A stretch of DNA of 64,000 nt from Aedoeadaptatus urinae (lineage in GTDB: Bacteria; Bacillota; Clostridia; Tissierellales; Peptoniphilaceae): NCBI RefSeq assembly GCF_900155585.1, contig NZ_LT707416.1, positions 62,001 to 126,000 of the forward strand, given 5' to 3'. Both the position numbers and the translations under genes were made by a program. Below, piece by piece: positions 17,887 to 26,467 of this stretch; positions within the stretch are counted from its first letter, which is position 1, and each line of letters starts with the position of its first letter. The notes under the pieces were generated by a model. It had not been told where the DNA came from, searched no databases, and saw nothing but the letters and a program-made list of their open reading frames with translations.

Positions 17887-18505
17887 GGTCCATCTCCTCT
17901 CGGAACAGGCGATAGAGCAACTTGCCGATGGTGTAGCGCTTATCTTCGATCAAGGTGTACAGGTCGTAGTTCAGGCTGTAGTTCTTGTCCATATCGCTGA
18001 TGGTGTGCCCGCCGATGTGCCAGTCCTCCAGGGTTTCCGGGTGAAGGGTAATGCCCTTTTTCTCGGCCATGGCGCGAAAGCCTTCGAAATACTTGTCCAT
18101 ATCTCCGGCCACCATGGCGAAGCGATATTCCCCCGCTTCTAAATTGTCCAGGGATTCCTCCACGCGGACGGCCAAATCCGAAGCGTACTGCTCCGTAAAG
18201 GTATATTCCGCGGCGCGCTCGCGAATGGCTTCGATAAAGTCCTTCTTTAATTCGTTGATCTTTTTTAATTCCAAGACCCGCTCGTTCTCCTTGGCCTTGG
18301 CAATCTCTTCATTGCCCATGACCTTCGCCAGGTCGGCGCGGCGACGAACGATGGCCTCTTTTTCGTCATTCAGTTGTTTTTCTTTGCGGCGCAGAAGATT
18401 ATTTTTTTCCTCTTCCCAGGCCTCTTTTCGCTTTTCCAAATCCACGAAGCGTCGCTTGTAGACGACGTTTTCGAATAATTCCAATTTACTTTCGACTTGC
18501 AGCAT
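17879..18505 (-). CDS. atpE: V-type ATPase subunit E
   Basis: A 208-residue peripheral-stalk subunit. The N-terminal ~110 residues are charged and helical (coiled coil), and the C-terminal half is the globular domain that contacts the A3B3 head. Sequence similarity is weak, as is usual for subunit E; the call relies on length, helical N-terminus and position between F and A. It overlaps the A gene start. Confidence 0.85.
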   Translation of the reverse strand: MLQVESKLELFENVVYKRRFVDLEKRKEAWEEEKNNLLRRKEKQLNDEKEAIVRRRADLAKVMGNEEIAKAKENERVLELKKINELKKDFIEAIRERAAEYTFTEQYASDLAVRVEESLDNLEAGEYRFAMVAGDMDKYFEGFRAMAEKKGITLHPETLEDWHIGGHTISDMDKNYSLNYDLYTLIEDKRYTIGKLLYRLFREEMDHE

Positions 18506-18516
18506 TTTCTCACCTA

Positions 18517-18825
18517 CTAATCCAGTTTGACCCCGATGGCCTCGCGTACGTATTTCATAATGAAATCATCCTCCGTATAGCCACCTCTTCCGGGCAATGT
18601 GCAAATAAAGGGGCTGCGCTTTTTCGCTTTTACAGCCAGCACCTTTTCTTCCAACGCGCGAAAGTCCTTCTCGTTTAAGATAATCATGCCGATGTTTTTG
18701 TCCTGCAAAGTGGCGTCAAAGACCTCGTTCAGCGCCTCTAAATCGGCACAGAACACGCCTTCGAAGCCGCTCATGCGAAGGGCGACGAGAAACTCGTCAT
18801 CACGAGAGATGACTTTGGAGATCAT
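18517..18825 (-). CDS. atpF: V-type ATPase subunit F
   Basis: A 102-residue F (NtpG) subunit of the central stalk with a Rossmann-like fold. The segment NIGMIILNEKDFRALEEKV and the C-terminal TLPGRGGYTEDDFIMKYVREAIG are typical. Its ATG shares one base with the stop codon of the K subunit gene (TAATG), indicating coupled translation. Confidence 0.92.
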   Translation of the reverse strand: MISKVISRDDEFLVALRMSGFEGVFCADLEALNEVFDATLQDKNIGMIILNEKDFRALEEKVLAVKAKKRSPFICTLPGRGGYTEDDFIMKYVREAIGVKLD

Positions 18826-19244
18826 TAAAGTTTCCCCAAAATCATAATGGAAATGATCAAGCCGTAAATGGCGATCCCTTCGGCCAAGCCGACGAAGATC
18901 AGCGTCTTCCCTAAAATGGAGTCGTCTTCACTGACCGCACCCAGCGCGGCGGATCCGACGATGCCCACGGCATAGCCCGTGCCGATGGTGGCAAGGCCCG
19001 TGGAAAGGGCGGCGGCCAAAAGGCCCAGGCCGTTGACTTCGGTGGCGCCGGTGGCGGCGTGTACGACGCCGGGGGCGAGGAGCACGTAGGCGGCGAGAAC
19101 CGTGGGAATAAAGGCCAATAAATTGGTGCGCATGGCCTTTTTCAGCTTCACGCGATTAGAGGACACGCCCCGTTCCAAAAAGACGAAGCCCGCGATAATC
19201 GTCGATAAAACGACGAGGGATGCTAAAAATAATATTTTTTCCAT
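18825..19244 (-). CDS. atpK: V-type ATPase membrane-ring subunit K (c)
   Basis: A 139-residue proteolipid with about four hydrophobic segments. The last hairpin (~75-139) carries the ion-binding glutamate in FVGLAEGIAIYGL. The first pair of segments is unlike the second and has no matching acidic residue, so there is one ion site per four helices. The extent and fold of the N-terminal pair are uncertain; part of it could be a signal-like segment. It defines the rotor ring of the operon. Confidence 0.92.
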   Translation of the reverse strand: MEKILFLASLVVLSTIIAGFVFLERGVSSNRVKLKKAMRTNLLAFIPTVLAAYVLLAPGVVHAATGATEVNGLGLLAAALSTGLATIGTGYAVGIVGSAALGAVSEDDSILGKTLIFVGLAEGIAIYGLIISIMILGKL

Positions 19245-19264
19245 AATAATCTCCTTCTCAATGC

Positions 19265-21214
19265 TTATTTTTGATTCAAATTCAAATTGTCGGAGCGGAA
19301 TTCCCGTCCGTTGCCGTCGTAATAGCGACTGAACAATTCGTAGTATTCGAGACGCAGGCCTTGGATAAAGACGATAAGCCCTTCCAGACCGATGATCAAA
19401 ATATTTCCTAAAATTAAAATAATGTAACCGCCCAGGTCGTGGGAAGCCATTTGACTCATGACGTGGAAGGCCATAAACAGCCCCACGTGGTTAATGGCAA
19501 AGGCGCCGACACGAATAAAGGACACGATCCCCGATAAAGTGGAGATCAACAGCTCGATCATGGAAAACGAGCTTTCGATAAAGTAGCCGCTCTTGTTTCC
19601 TTCGTAATCCACGTCGGTCTTTTGGATCTTTGCCATAATCGGCTTTTTAAAGATCATAAGCACGATGGATAGGATAAGGATACCTGCAGCGACGGACATG
19701 GGGATAAAGGACACGATGCCCGCCACGTCCAGAATCATAATTAAAAGCATGGCGAAGACCAAGAAGCCGAAGAGGCCGTGTTCGCCGAAAAGCCCGCGGG
19801 CCAAGTCTCTGTTCTTAATGGCATTGGCAAAGTTCATGCCGTAGGCCAAAACCAGAAGCACGACGCCGAAGCCGATGGCGGCCATAAGCACCTGCTCGAT
19901 GTTTTGGAAGGGTCTGAGCCACAAGGCGTCGATGACGTCTTCGTAGCCGAAGACCGAGCCGTACAAAAAGCCGAAGACCATGGACGATCCGCCCATGCGC
20001 ATCAAAAGGCCGCCCATGTCTTTTTGCCGGCGCCTCGAGAGGATAAAGCCGATAAGGAAAAAGACCGCCCCTTGCCCCACGTCGCCGAACATGGCGCCGA
20101 AGAGGAGCATATAGGTAATGCCGACGAAGATTGTCGGGTCGATTTCGTTGTAGTGGGGAATGCCGTACATGCGCACCAAGAGCTCGAAGGGTTTGAAGAA
20201 CTTCGGGTTCTTGAGCTTGGTCGGTGGCGTAATGCCCTTGGCCACCTCTTCTTCGCTTTGAGTGGTAATGACCACGTCTTTAAATTTTGCCGTGCGGCGG
20301 CGAATTTCTTCCACGCCGGCATCGTCGGCCCAGCCCGTGATCAGGAAGTACTTGTTGGCAATGGCCATTTGCTGTTTCGCTTCTTCGATGCGGCCCAAAA
20401 AGAGGGTGTGGCCCAGGATTTCACGCACCGTGTCCCGATCGTCGCGGTACAGGGTCTTTCTCTCTTCGTCCAGCTCCGCCATACGGGTGTAGAGATCCGT
20501 CTCTTCTTTTTTCAGCCGGATCAAGGTTTCCTTCGCCGTCCCCATGGCGTTGTCCAAAACGGGCACGTCGATCCAGTGAATGGATTTCAACACCCGGTCG
20601 ATTTCCTCCGACACCTCGTTGGGGTAGACGATCATGTACACTTCTTCATCTTCGAAAGAGCCCGTGTGCAGAATCAGGGCGAGAAGATTTTCGTAGCTGC
20701 TCTTTAAGCGCACCCGAGCCGATTTTTCCAGCCGGCCGAAGCGGGCGGTGAAATACTTCATGTCCCGGATTTTCGTCAAATCCACATCTACGTTTTCGAA
20801 GAGGGCCATGTTTTGTTTAAACATGGCGATGGTATCCAGGCGCTTGTGAATCTTGTCGTACTCATCCCGCAAGGGCTCGACCCGATCCACCAGGGCCCGG
20901 TAGCGTTCGTCCAGGCCGTCGGTGCCTTCGAAGCTGTTTATGTTTAAGTCCTTAATGTGGAAGTACTCCACCAGCTTTTGCGCCTCTTGGGTGCGCTGCC
21001 TTACCTCGGTATCAATGGGAAAGGGCGCCAGATTGTTTAAATCCACCACCATGTCCACATTGTCTTCGAGAGAGTAGATATTGCTGTTCTCCGCCAATTG
21101 GGTCATGGCATCGACCATGTCCAGCGCTTCGGAATCCAGGATCTCGAACAGAATATCATTCATGTCCTCGTTTCGGGCGACGACGCTGAGCATCTTCATT
21201 CTCTCTACTGCCAT
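19265..21214 (-). CDS. atpI: V-type ATPase subunit I (a)
   Basis: A 649-residue stator membrane subunit. The soluble N-terminal half (~1-340) has coiled-coil arms. The C-terminal half has about seven to eight transmembrane segments and forms the ion half-channels next to the K ring. Typical segments include PTKLKNPKFFKPFELLVRMYGIP, PTIFVGITYMLLFGAMFGDVGQG and the late FIRVGAFAINHVGLFMAF. The start overlaps the end of the C gene by ten bases. Confidence 0.95.
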   Translation of the reverse strand: MAVERMKMLSVVARNEDMNDILFEILDSEALDMVDAMTQLAENSNIYSLEDNVDMVVDLNNLAPFPIDTEVRQRTQEAQKLVEYFHIKDLNINSFEGTDGLDERYRALVDRVEPLRDEYDKIHKRLDTIAMFKQNMALFENVDVDLTKIRDMKYFTARFGRLEKSARVRLKSSYENLLALILHTGSFEDEEVYMIVYPNEVSEEIDRVLKSIHWIDVPVLDNAMGTAKETLIRLKKEETDLYTRMAELDEERKTLYRDDRDTVREILGHTLFLGRIEEAKQQMAIANKYFLITGWADDAGVEEIRRRTAKFKDVVITTQSEEEVAKGITPPTKLKNPKFFKPFELLVRMYGIPHYNEIDPTIFVGITYMLLFGAMFGDVGQGAVFFLIGFILSRRRQKDMGGLLMRMGGSSMVFGFLYGSVFGYEDVIDALWLRPFQNIEQVLMAAIGFGVVLLVLAYGMNFANAIKNRDLARGLFGEHGLFGFLVFAMLLIMILDVAGIVSFIPMSVAAGILILSIVLMIFKKPIMAKIQKTDVDYEGNKSGYFIESSFSMIELLISTLSGIVSFIRVGAFAINHVGLFMAFHVMSQMASHDLGGYIILILGNILIIGLEGLIVFIQGLRLEYYELFSRYYDGNGREFRSDNLNLNQK

Positions 21215-22224
21215 ACTTCACCTTCTTTCATAGGAATCGTCAACAGACTCCTGATAAGTTCCTTGCCAAAGCCGAGCCTGAGCCCTTCCAAAGTGGTGGA
21301 AACGTCCTTAATGGCGTTTTCCAACAAAATAGATAAGGCGACGATTCGCGCCGGGCTCAAGCCCCCTTGCTGATAATGCTTGAAATACATGGCGGCAAGA
21401 TCTCTCGACGCCATGACGTCGGTCATGTGATTTTCCCGCGCCGTTTCAAAAAGAAATGAAAAGGACGACGCACGCACGGAGCGAACCAGGGCCTCCACAT
21501 CGTCGGCATAGATCCACGAATCCAAAAGCTTCCTTGGAATATTGCCGCCGCGAATGGCGAAGTTTTCCATTTCCGACTTCATGATGTCATAGGTCTTCTT
21601 GCCCCGATAGATATAGAGGATGTTCAAGAGATCCACGTGCCGGTCCAACATGGCCATAATGTCCTTACGATATTTTTTCGGCAGCTTGTTCGCCTCTTTG
21701 ATCAGGCGCTCGTAGTAGCTCTTGTCCAGCTCCATTTCGATATAAAAAAGAATACGGTCTCGGCTCACGTCCTTGTAGGCGGAAAGCATCCGCCCGTAAG
21801 GCGTTCCCTCCAAGGCCTTAAACAATTCGTCGGGACCCACGGTTTGATCCTTGGGCAAAAAGTTCGCATCCAATGCGAGGAGACTGTTCCTCACGATGTC
21901 CACATTTTCCTCGTGATAGACCGCACGGAAAATCCGCTTTAAATCCTGCATCTCGTAGCGATCCAAAAGTGCATTGAAAAAAATCCGGTCCTGTCCCTGT
22001 AAGTAGTAGTGAAAGCCGATCAAGGTGTCGTACACCTTTTGGGCCATCTTCACATTGATTTCCAAAAGATGAGGGTCGTCGGAAAGCTCCAGCCCCCAAG
22101 TATCCTTTAAAATGACTAAGCCGTCCTTTACATTCCCCGCTTCCAGAATCCTTAAAGGCACTTCCGGCTTCAGGTAGCGCGCATAGACGGTCACCGCTTT
22201 GGTGTTTACTGCAGCGTAGCTCAT
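21205..22224 (-). CDS. atpC: V-type ATPase subunit C
   Basis: A 339-residue funnel-shaped subunit (bacterial C, eukaryotic d type) that links the central stalk to the K ring. It starts MSYAAVNTKAVTVYARYL and is alpha-helical throughout, with three repeated lobes as in the family. It lies between the G/H and I genes and overlaps the I gene start. Length is normal. Confidence 0.92.
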   Translation of the reverse strand: MSYAAVNTKAVTVYARYLKPEVPLRILEAGNVKDGLVILKDTWGLELSDDPHLLEINVKMAQKVYDTLIGFHYYLQGQDRIFFNALLDRYEMQDLKRIFRAVYHEENVDIVRNSLLALDANFLPKDQTVGPDELFKALEGTPYGRMLSAYKDVSRDRILFYIEMELDKSYYERLIKEANKLPKKYRKDIMAMLDRHVDLLNILYIYRGKKTYDIMKSEMENFAIRGGNIPRKLLDSWIYADDVEALVRSVRASSFSFLFETARENHMTDVMASRDLAAMYFKHYQQGGLSPARIVALSILLENAIKDVSTTLEGLRLGFGKELIRSLLTIPMKEGEVWQ

Positions 22225-22236
22225 ATTCGCCTCCCA

Positions 22237-22545
22237 CTAAATGTCCAGGAGTTGAAACGCTTCTTCCACCAATTCCGCTTTGTGGGCCTTGTAAACCGAA
22301 TCCACCGACTCCAGCTTCTTTCGATTGTTTTCCTTTATCTTGTCCACCACGCCCATGGCCTCGTTGTAAATGGTATCGTAGCTGTCCTTCGCCGAAGCCT
22401 TCGACGCTTCCCGCTCGTCCACTTCCATTTCAGTGAAGCGCTTTTGCAGGTCCGCCTTTTCTTCGTCGATGGTCGTCTCTTGCTTCTCAACCATGGCGTC
22501 GGTTCGCTCGTCAAGCTCGATGACGCTTCGAATCAATTGTTCCAA
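22237..22545 (-). CDS. V-type ATPase peripheral-stalk subunit G/H
   Basis: A 102-residue, very charged, helical protein with no membrane segment, predicted to form one long coiled coil. Its position as the first gene of the ATPase operon and its composition match the G/H (NtpF-like) stalk subunit that pairs with subunit E. The start is TTG at 22543-22545. Sequence similarity in this family is low, so the call rests mostly on context. Confidence 0.8.
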   Translation of the reverse strand: MEQLIRSVIELDERTDAMVEKQETTIDEEKADLQKRFTEMEVDEREASKASAKDSYDTIYNEAMGVVDKIKENNRKKLESVDSVYKAHKAELVEEAFQLLDI

Positions 22546-22871
22546 CCTAGTCCCCTTTCCCTTTTTATTTCGGCAAATCCCGTATCTTAAAGATTTGCAA
22601 CTAAAATTATTTTATCACTTGAGCACGACTAAAGCAAAAAACGGAGCACGGAGCAGGCGATTTTTTTTGATATTTTTTCGCCGATCTCCTGAAATAACGA
22701 CTGCATTCTTATGAAACGACCCCCTCGCCCACCGCCCCACTCACTTTTCTTTCGTAAAAGCAAAAAAATCCCTGCTTTTTTGCAAATTTTTTCAATTTAT
22801 CCATGAAATTAAGTCGGTTTTTTGGTATAATCAAATAAAGCTATTTGTTTTGGTTAAAGGAGGTGCATAAC
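22546..22871. other. Gene-free stretch between V-ATPase operon and lrp
   Basis: This 326-base divergent region is A/T-rich. It carries the Lrp promoter box at 22826-22831. A weak minus-strand TTGCTT-17-TAAAAT (with the -10 near 22611-22616) may start the V-ATPase operon. No coding or structured RNA was recognised. Confidence 0.4.
22803..22831 (+). promoter_or_regulatory. Promoter of the Lrp-type regulator
   Basis: A perfect TATAAT (22826-22831) lies 40 bases before the GTG start. The -35 at 17 bases (ATGAAA) is poor, so this may be an activated or autoregulated promoter. Confidence 0.5.
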
Positions 22872-23363
22872 GTGCACATCAATCGCTTTACCGGTGATTC
22901 CATCGACACATACATTCTGTCCCTGTTAAACGAGAACAGCCGCATGTCCTTAAGCGACATCGCGAAAAAGGTCAGCCTGTCCGTTTCGGCTACCCGTAAT
23001 CGGATTCATCGCCTGGAAGATGCGGGCGTCATCGCCGGCTATACCATCCTCCTCGGCGGAGAAGAGGACGATTCCTACATCCACTCCTTCTGCCTCATCG
23101 ACATTTCCGAAGAGGACAACACCTTGGAAGAATTTATTAACTACGTCGAGACCTCGGATCAAGTCACCGACTGCTGGAAGCTTATGGGCGAATACCAATT
23201 TTTAATTCGCATTAAGTCCACCTCGTCGAAGGCCTTGGACGACTTTTTAATGCGCCTCAGAGAGTCCATTTCCATTAAAAGGACCAATACCATCGGCGCA
23301 CTGAATCAAGTCAAGGGCAAGGACATTCGGGAACACAATGCCATACGGATCAACGAAAAATAA
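22872..23363 (+). CDS. Lrp/AsnC-family transcription regulator
   Basis: A 163-residue regulator. The N-terminal winged HTH (~5-55: DTYILSLLNENSRMSLSDIA, then SVSATRNRIHRLEDAGVI) is followed by a RAM/AsnC ligand domain. The start is GTG at 22872 because AAAGGAGG sits eight bases upstream; an in-frame codon at 22845 would include the SD in the coding region. It is convergent with hom, and hom/asd/amidohydrolase genes lie next to it, so control of amino-acid genes is likely but unproven. Confidence 0.9.
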   Translation: MHINRFTGDSIDTYILSLLNENSRMSLSDIAKKVSLSVSATRNRIHRLEDAGVIAGYTILLGGEEDDSYIHSFCLIDISEEDNTLEEFINYVETSDQVTDCWKLMGEYQFLIRIKSTSSKALDDFLMRLRESISIKRTNTIGALNQVKGKDIREHNAIRINEK

Positions 23364-23364
23364 A

Positions 23365-23393
23365 GCGGGTGCTTCGGCACTCGTTTTTTTCTT
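23365..23393 (+). terminator. Terminator after lrp
   Basis: CGGGTGC-TTCG-GCACTCG with one wobble pair is followed by seven Ts. Confidence 0.75.
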
Positions 23394-23398
23394 GCAAA

Positions 23399-23428
23399 AA
23401 AAGACAAGCCGCGGAGGCTTGTCTCTTT
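23399..23428 (-). terminator. Terminator after hom
   Basis: On the minus strand GACAAGCC / GGCTTGTC is followed by a T-run; it lies just past the hom stop. Confidence 0.75.
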
Positions 23429-23434
23429 CGTTTT

Positions 23435-24574
23435 TTAATCTTCCAGGCGGGCGAAGAAGGTCTTTTCGTCCAAGGCCTTCAGCAGTTCTTCCCGTGCCAT
23501 GTCCTTGGTGTAGGTGAATCCCTCTTCCACTCGGTCGACGAAATCCCCTTCCAGCTCTTTTGCCACGAAGTAGCGGCCGCGTATGGGTGCAAGCTTTACG
23601 TCGCCGCGCTTTAAAAGGGGCATGGCGCTCTTCGTGGCGGCTGCCACGAGATCCGCCACCACGGCGTTGCCCGTGGGCTCCTTGCCGGCGCCGGGGCCCG
23701 TAAAGGCCAAGTCGCCGACCCAGCTGCCCTTCACATTCACCTGATTAATGGCATCGGGCAAAATGGCCAGGCTGTGGCCCCCATCGAAGATCACCGGTTC
23801 CACCACGGCTTCGATGCCGCCCTCTGCGGGCTTGGCGGAGGCTACGAGCTTCACCTTTTTATTTTGCGATTTCAAGTAGGCCACCACGGACTGATCGATT
23901 TGGGCGATGCCCCGTGTGGGAATGGCGTCGCCGTCCACGTGACCGAAGGCCATTTCGATTAAGAGGTGGAGTTTTCTGCGGGTGTCGTAGCCTTCCACAT
24001 CGTCGGTGGGATCCTGCTCGGCATAGCCCAGCTTTTGGCACAGGGCCAAGGTGTCTTTGTAATCGGCGCCCTCTTTAAACATGGCGTTTAAAAGGTAGTT
24101 GCAGGTGCCGTTTAAAATGCCCTTCACGTCTTCGATTTCGTTTTGAAGGCAGAGGGCTCTCAGTGGCGTAAGGACGGGAATGCCCCCGGCCACCGCCGCT
24201 TCAAACAAAAAGGGCGCGCCGGTTTTTTCCGACAGGGCCACCAGCTCCTCGTAGTGGGCGCTGACGCAGGCCTTGTTGGCGGTGACCACGCCCACGCCTT
24301 TTTCCAATGCGCGGCGCATGTACTCGTAGGCCATGTCCATGGCGCCGGTAGCTTCGGCGACGCAGTCCACTTCTTCCAGAACCTTGTCGTATTCCTTCGC
24401 CGTAACCACGGGCTCGTCGATTTCCAGCTCCAAGGTGTTTCTGCTCCGATCCGATGCCACCACATAGGCGATCTCCATGGGGCCGACGGTCTTTTCGAAA
24501 AGCTCTTGTCGATCCTTTAAAATGTCGTAGGCGCCGCGGCCGACGGTGCCGAATCCAATCAATGCCAGTTTCAT
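23435..24574 (-). CDS. hom: Homoserine dehydrogenase
   Basis: A 379-residue NAD(P)-dependent enzyme that reduces aspartate semialdehyde to homoserine. The start MKLALIGFGTVGRG is the Rossmann dinucleotide motif. The GAAV-type region is seen as FLFEAAVAGGIPVLTPLR, then ILNGTCNYLL, and DPTDDVEGYDTRRKL is typical. The C-terminus after the SAMPLLKRG segment is short, so a full ACT regulatory domain seems absent (many homologues exceed 420 residues). ATG at 24574 is preferred over an in-frame upstream codon because GGAAAGGGG precedes it. It is divergent from asd. Confidence 0.93.
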   Translation of the reverse strand: MKLALIGFGTVGRGAYDILKDRQELFEKTVGPMEIAYVVASDRSRNTLELEIDEPVVTAKEYDKVLEEVDCVAEATGAMDMAYEYMRRALEKGVGVVTANKACVSAHYEELVALSEKTGAPFLFEAAVAGGIPVLTPLRALCLQNEIEDVKGILNGTCNYLLNAMFKEGADYKDTLALCQKLGYAEQDPTDDVEGYDTRRKLHLLIEMAFGHVDGDAIPTRGIAQIDQSVVAYLKSQNKKVKLVASAKPAEGGIEAVVEPVIFDGGHSLAILPDAINQVNVKGSWVGDLAFTGPGAGKEPTGNAVVADLVAAATKSAMPLLKRGDVKLAPIRGRYFVAKELEGDFVDRVEEGFTYTKDMAREELLKALDEKTFFARLED

Positions 24575-24604
24575 AGTTTCCCCTTTCCTTGCAATCATTA
24601 TGAA

Positions 24605-24637
24605 TTGACTATACTAGAGTGTTTTTGCTATAGTCAA
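24605..24637. promoter_or_regulatory. Palindromic overlapping divergent promoters of hom and asd
   Basis: TTGACTATA (24605-24613) and TATAGTCAA (24629-24637) are perfect inverted repeats. Rightward, TTGACT and TATAGT have an 18-base spacer and serve asd. Leftward, the same two arms give TTGACT and TATAGT with the same spacer and serve hom. Each arm is thus the -35 of one gene and overlaps the -10 of the other. Confidence 0.75.
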
Positions 24638-24671
24638 GTAAAACATCGTTTAATAAGAAAGAAGGTTTACA

Positions 24672-25667
24672 ATGACGATCTATCGCACAGCAATTTTAGG
24701 CGCAACGGGCCTGGTCGGTCAAACCATGCGCAGTATTTTGGAAGAAAAGCATCTCCCCTTGGAGCTTTCTATGTTCGCATCGGAAAAAAGTGCGGGCAAG
24801 ACCTTCACCTTTAACGGCGAAGAACACATGGTGGAAGAGCTTACGGAAGAGGCCTTGAGAGAGGGCAAGTTCGACTACGTCCTGAGCGCCTTAGACGGCA
24901 ATCTGGCCGCGCGCTTTTGCCCCGTAGCCGCCGAAGCGGGCAGCATCGTCATCGACAACAGCTCCCACTTCCGCATGGACAAGGACATTCCCCTGGTGGT
25001 GCCGGAAATCAATCCCGACGACATTATCGACGACGCGGGCATTATCGCCAATCCCAACTGCTCCACCATTCAATCTGTCGTGGCACTGAAGCCCGTGGAG
25101 GATCTCTTTAAGATCAAGCGCATCGTCTTTACCACCTTCCAAGCCGTCAGCGGCTCCGGCGTGCGCGGCATCGCCGATTTGGAACGGGGCATGAAGGGCG
25201 AGGATCCGGAATTTTATCCCTACCCCATCGCCTACAACTGCCTGCCTCACATCGACGACTTCCTTGAAGACGGCTACTCCAAGGAAGAAATGAAGATGGT
25301 CAACGAATCGCGGAAGATTTTCCACCGCCCGGACCTCGCCGTTACCGCCACCGCCGTTCGCGTGCCGGTCAAGGGCGCCCACGCCATTTCCGTCAACGTC
25401 ACCTGCGAAAAGCCCGTGGACCTGGACAAGCTCCGCGCCGCCTATGAGGCTATGGACCACGTGGTGCTTCAAGACGATGTGAAAAACCTCGTCTATCCCC
25501 TGCAAATCAATGCCGAAGGCAAGGACGAAGTCTTCGTCGGCCGCATTCGCAAAGACGATTCCTGCGAAAACAGCTTGAACCTTTGGGTCGTCGCCGACAA
25601 CATTCGAAAAGGCGCCGCCCTCAACGCCATCCAAATTTTGGAAGAACATTTAAACGCACGGGCATGA
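24672..25667 (+). CDS. asd: Aspartate-semialdehyde dehydrogenase
   Basis: A 331-residue enzyme that makes aspartate semialdehyde from aspartyl phosphate, the branch point to lysine/DAP and to threonine/methionine. The NADP motif is GATGLVGQTM and the catalytic cysteine lies in NPNCSTIQSV (~128-137). The active-site region with VSGSGVRG and the histidine in VRVPVKGAHA are present. Its stop overlaps the start of the nitrilase gene (ATGA). It is divergently transcribed from hom. Confidence 0.96.
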   Translation: MTIYRTAILGATGLVGQTMRSILEEKHLPLELSMFASEKSAGKTFTFNGEEHMVEELTEEALREGKFDYVLSALDGNLAARFCPVAAEAGSIVIDNSSHFRMDKDIPLVVPEINPDDIIDDAGIIANPNCSTIQSVVALKPVEDLFKIKRIVFTTFQAVSGSGVRGIADLERGMKGEDPEFYPYPIAYNCLPHIDDFLEDGYSKEEMKMVNESRKIFHRPDLAVTATAVRVPVKGAHAISVNVTCEKPVDLDKLRAAYEAMDHVVLQDDVKNLVYPLQINAEGKDEVFVGRIRKDDSCENSLNLWVVADNIRKGAALNAIQILEEHLNARA

Positions 25668-26467
25668 GAGTTTCCATCGTACAGGCCCCCATCGGCCCCA
25701 TGACCCAAGAGGTCAACAGAAAAACCATATTCGACGCCATGGAAGAGGCCCTAAAATCCTCCCCCGACGTCATCGTCTTGCCGGAAATGTGGAACACGGG
25801 CTTTTACCCGGAACGCTTCTCCGCAGACGACGATTACGAAGAAGAAAGCTTGCGCCGGGATCTCTCCGCCTTTGCTAAAGAGCACGAGGTGAATCTCGTG
25901 GCGGGGAGCATCACCGTGTGGGATCATGACGCCCGCGCCAATCGCAGCTTTATTTACGACCGCGCCGGCGCCCTCTTGGGCACCTACGACAAGGCCCATC
26001 TCTTTCCCATGGGAGCGGAGAAAACCTACTTCAAGCCCGGTGAGAAAAACCTGGCCTTCGAACTGGACGGCGTTCCCGTGGGGATTATTACCTGCTTCGA
26101 GCTGCGCATGCCGGAATGGGTGCGCCTCGCCGTCATGGGGCGGGCGAAAATTCTCTTCGTCCCCATGGCCTGGGGCCTTTCCCGCGTTCCCCACATGCAT
26201 CTCTTCGCCCGGGCACGGGCCGTGGAGAACCAATGCTATGTGGTGGCGGTGAATTGCACCAAGCTCGGCGACTACCCGGCCATGGGCGGCGGAGGCAGCT
26301 GCATCTACGATCCCATGGGCGAGGAAGTGCTCATGACGGGCACGGAAGCCTGCGTCCACACCGTGGATCTGGATCTGTCCAAAGTGGAAGAGGCCAAGGA
26401 CAAGTTTGATCTCTTTAAGGAGCGTCGCCCCGATCTTTACGGAAAGCTGGTGAGCCGCCATGAATAA
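25664..26467 (+). CDS. Carbon-nitrogen hydrolase (nitrilase superfamily)
   Basis: A 267-residue amidase of the omega-amidase/Nit2-like group. The Glu-Lys-Cys triad is visible: Glu in VLPEMWNTGF, Lys in TYDKAHLFP and Cys in IITCFELRMPEW. The start ATG at 25664 overlaps the asd stop (ATGA), so translation is coupled. The next gene, an M20 amidohydrolase, overlaps its end. Removal of an amide from an amino-acid-derived acid is likely; the true substrate is unknown. Confidence 0.9.
   Translation: MRVSIVQAPIGPMTQEVNRKTIFDAMEEALKSSPDVIVLPEMWNTGFYPERFSADDDYEEESLRRDLSAFAKEHEVNLVAGSITVWDHDARANRSFIYDRAGALLGTYDKAHLFPMGAEKTYFKPGEKNLAFELDGVPVGIITCFELRMPEWVRLAVMGRAKILFVPMAWGLSRVPHMHLFARARAVENQCYVVAVNCTKLGDYPAMGGGGSCIYDPMGEEVLMTGTEACVHTVDLDLSKVEEAKDKFDLFKERRPDLYGKLVSRHE

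Noticed and set aside
18825-19244. Na+ specificity of the V-ATPase from the K subunit
   Set aside because: The glutamate site is visible, but I cannot assign all Na+-coordinating residues by eye, so the coupling ion is left open.
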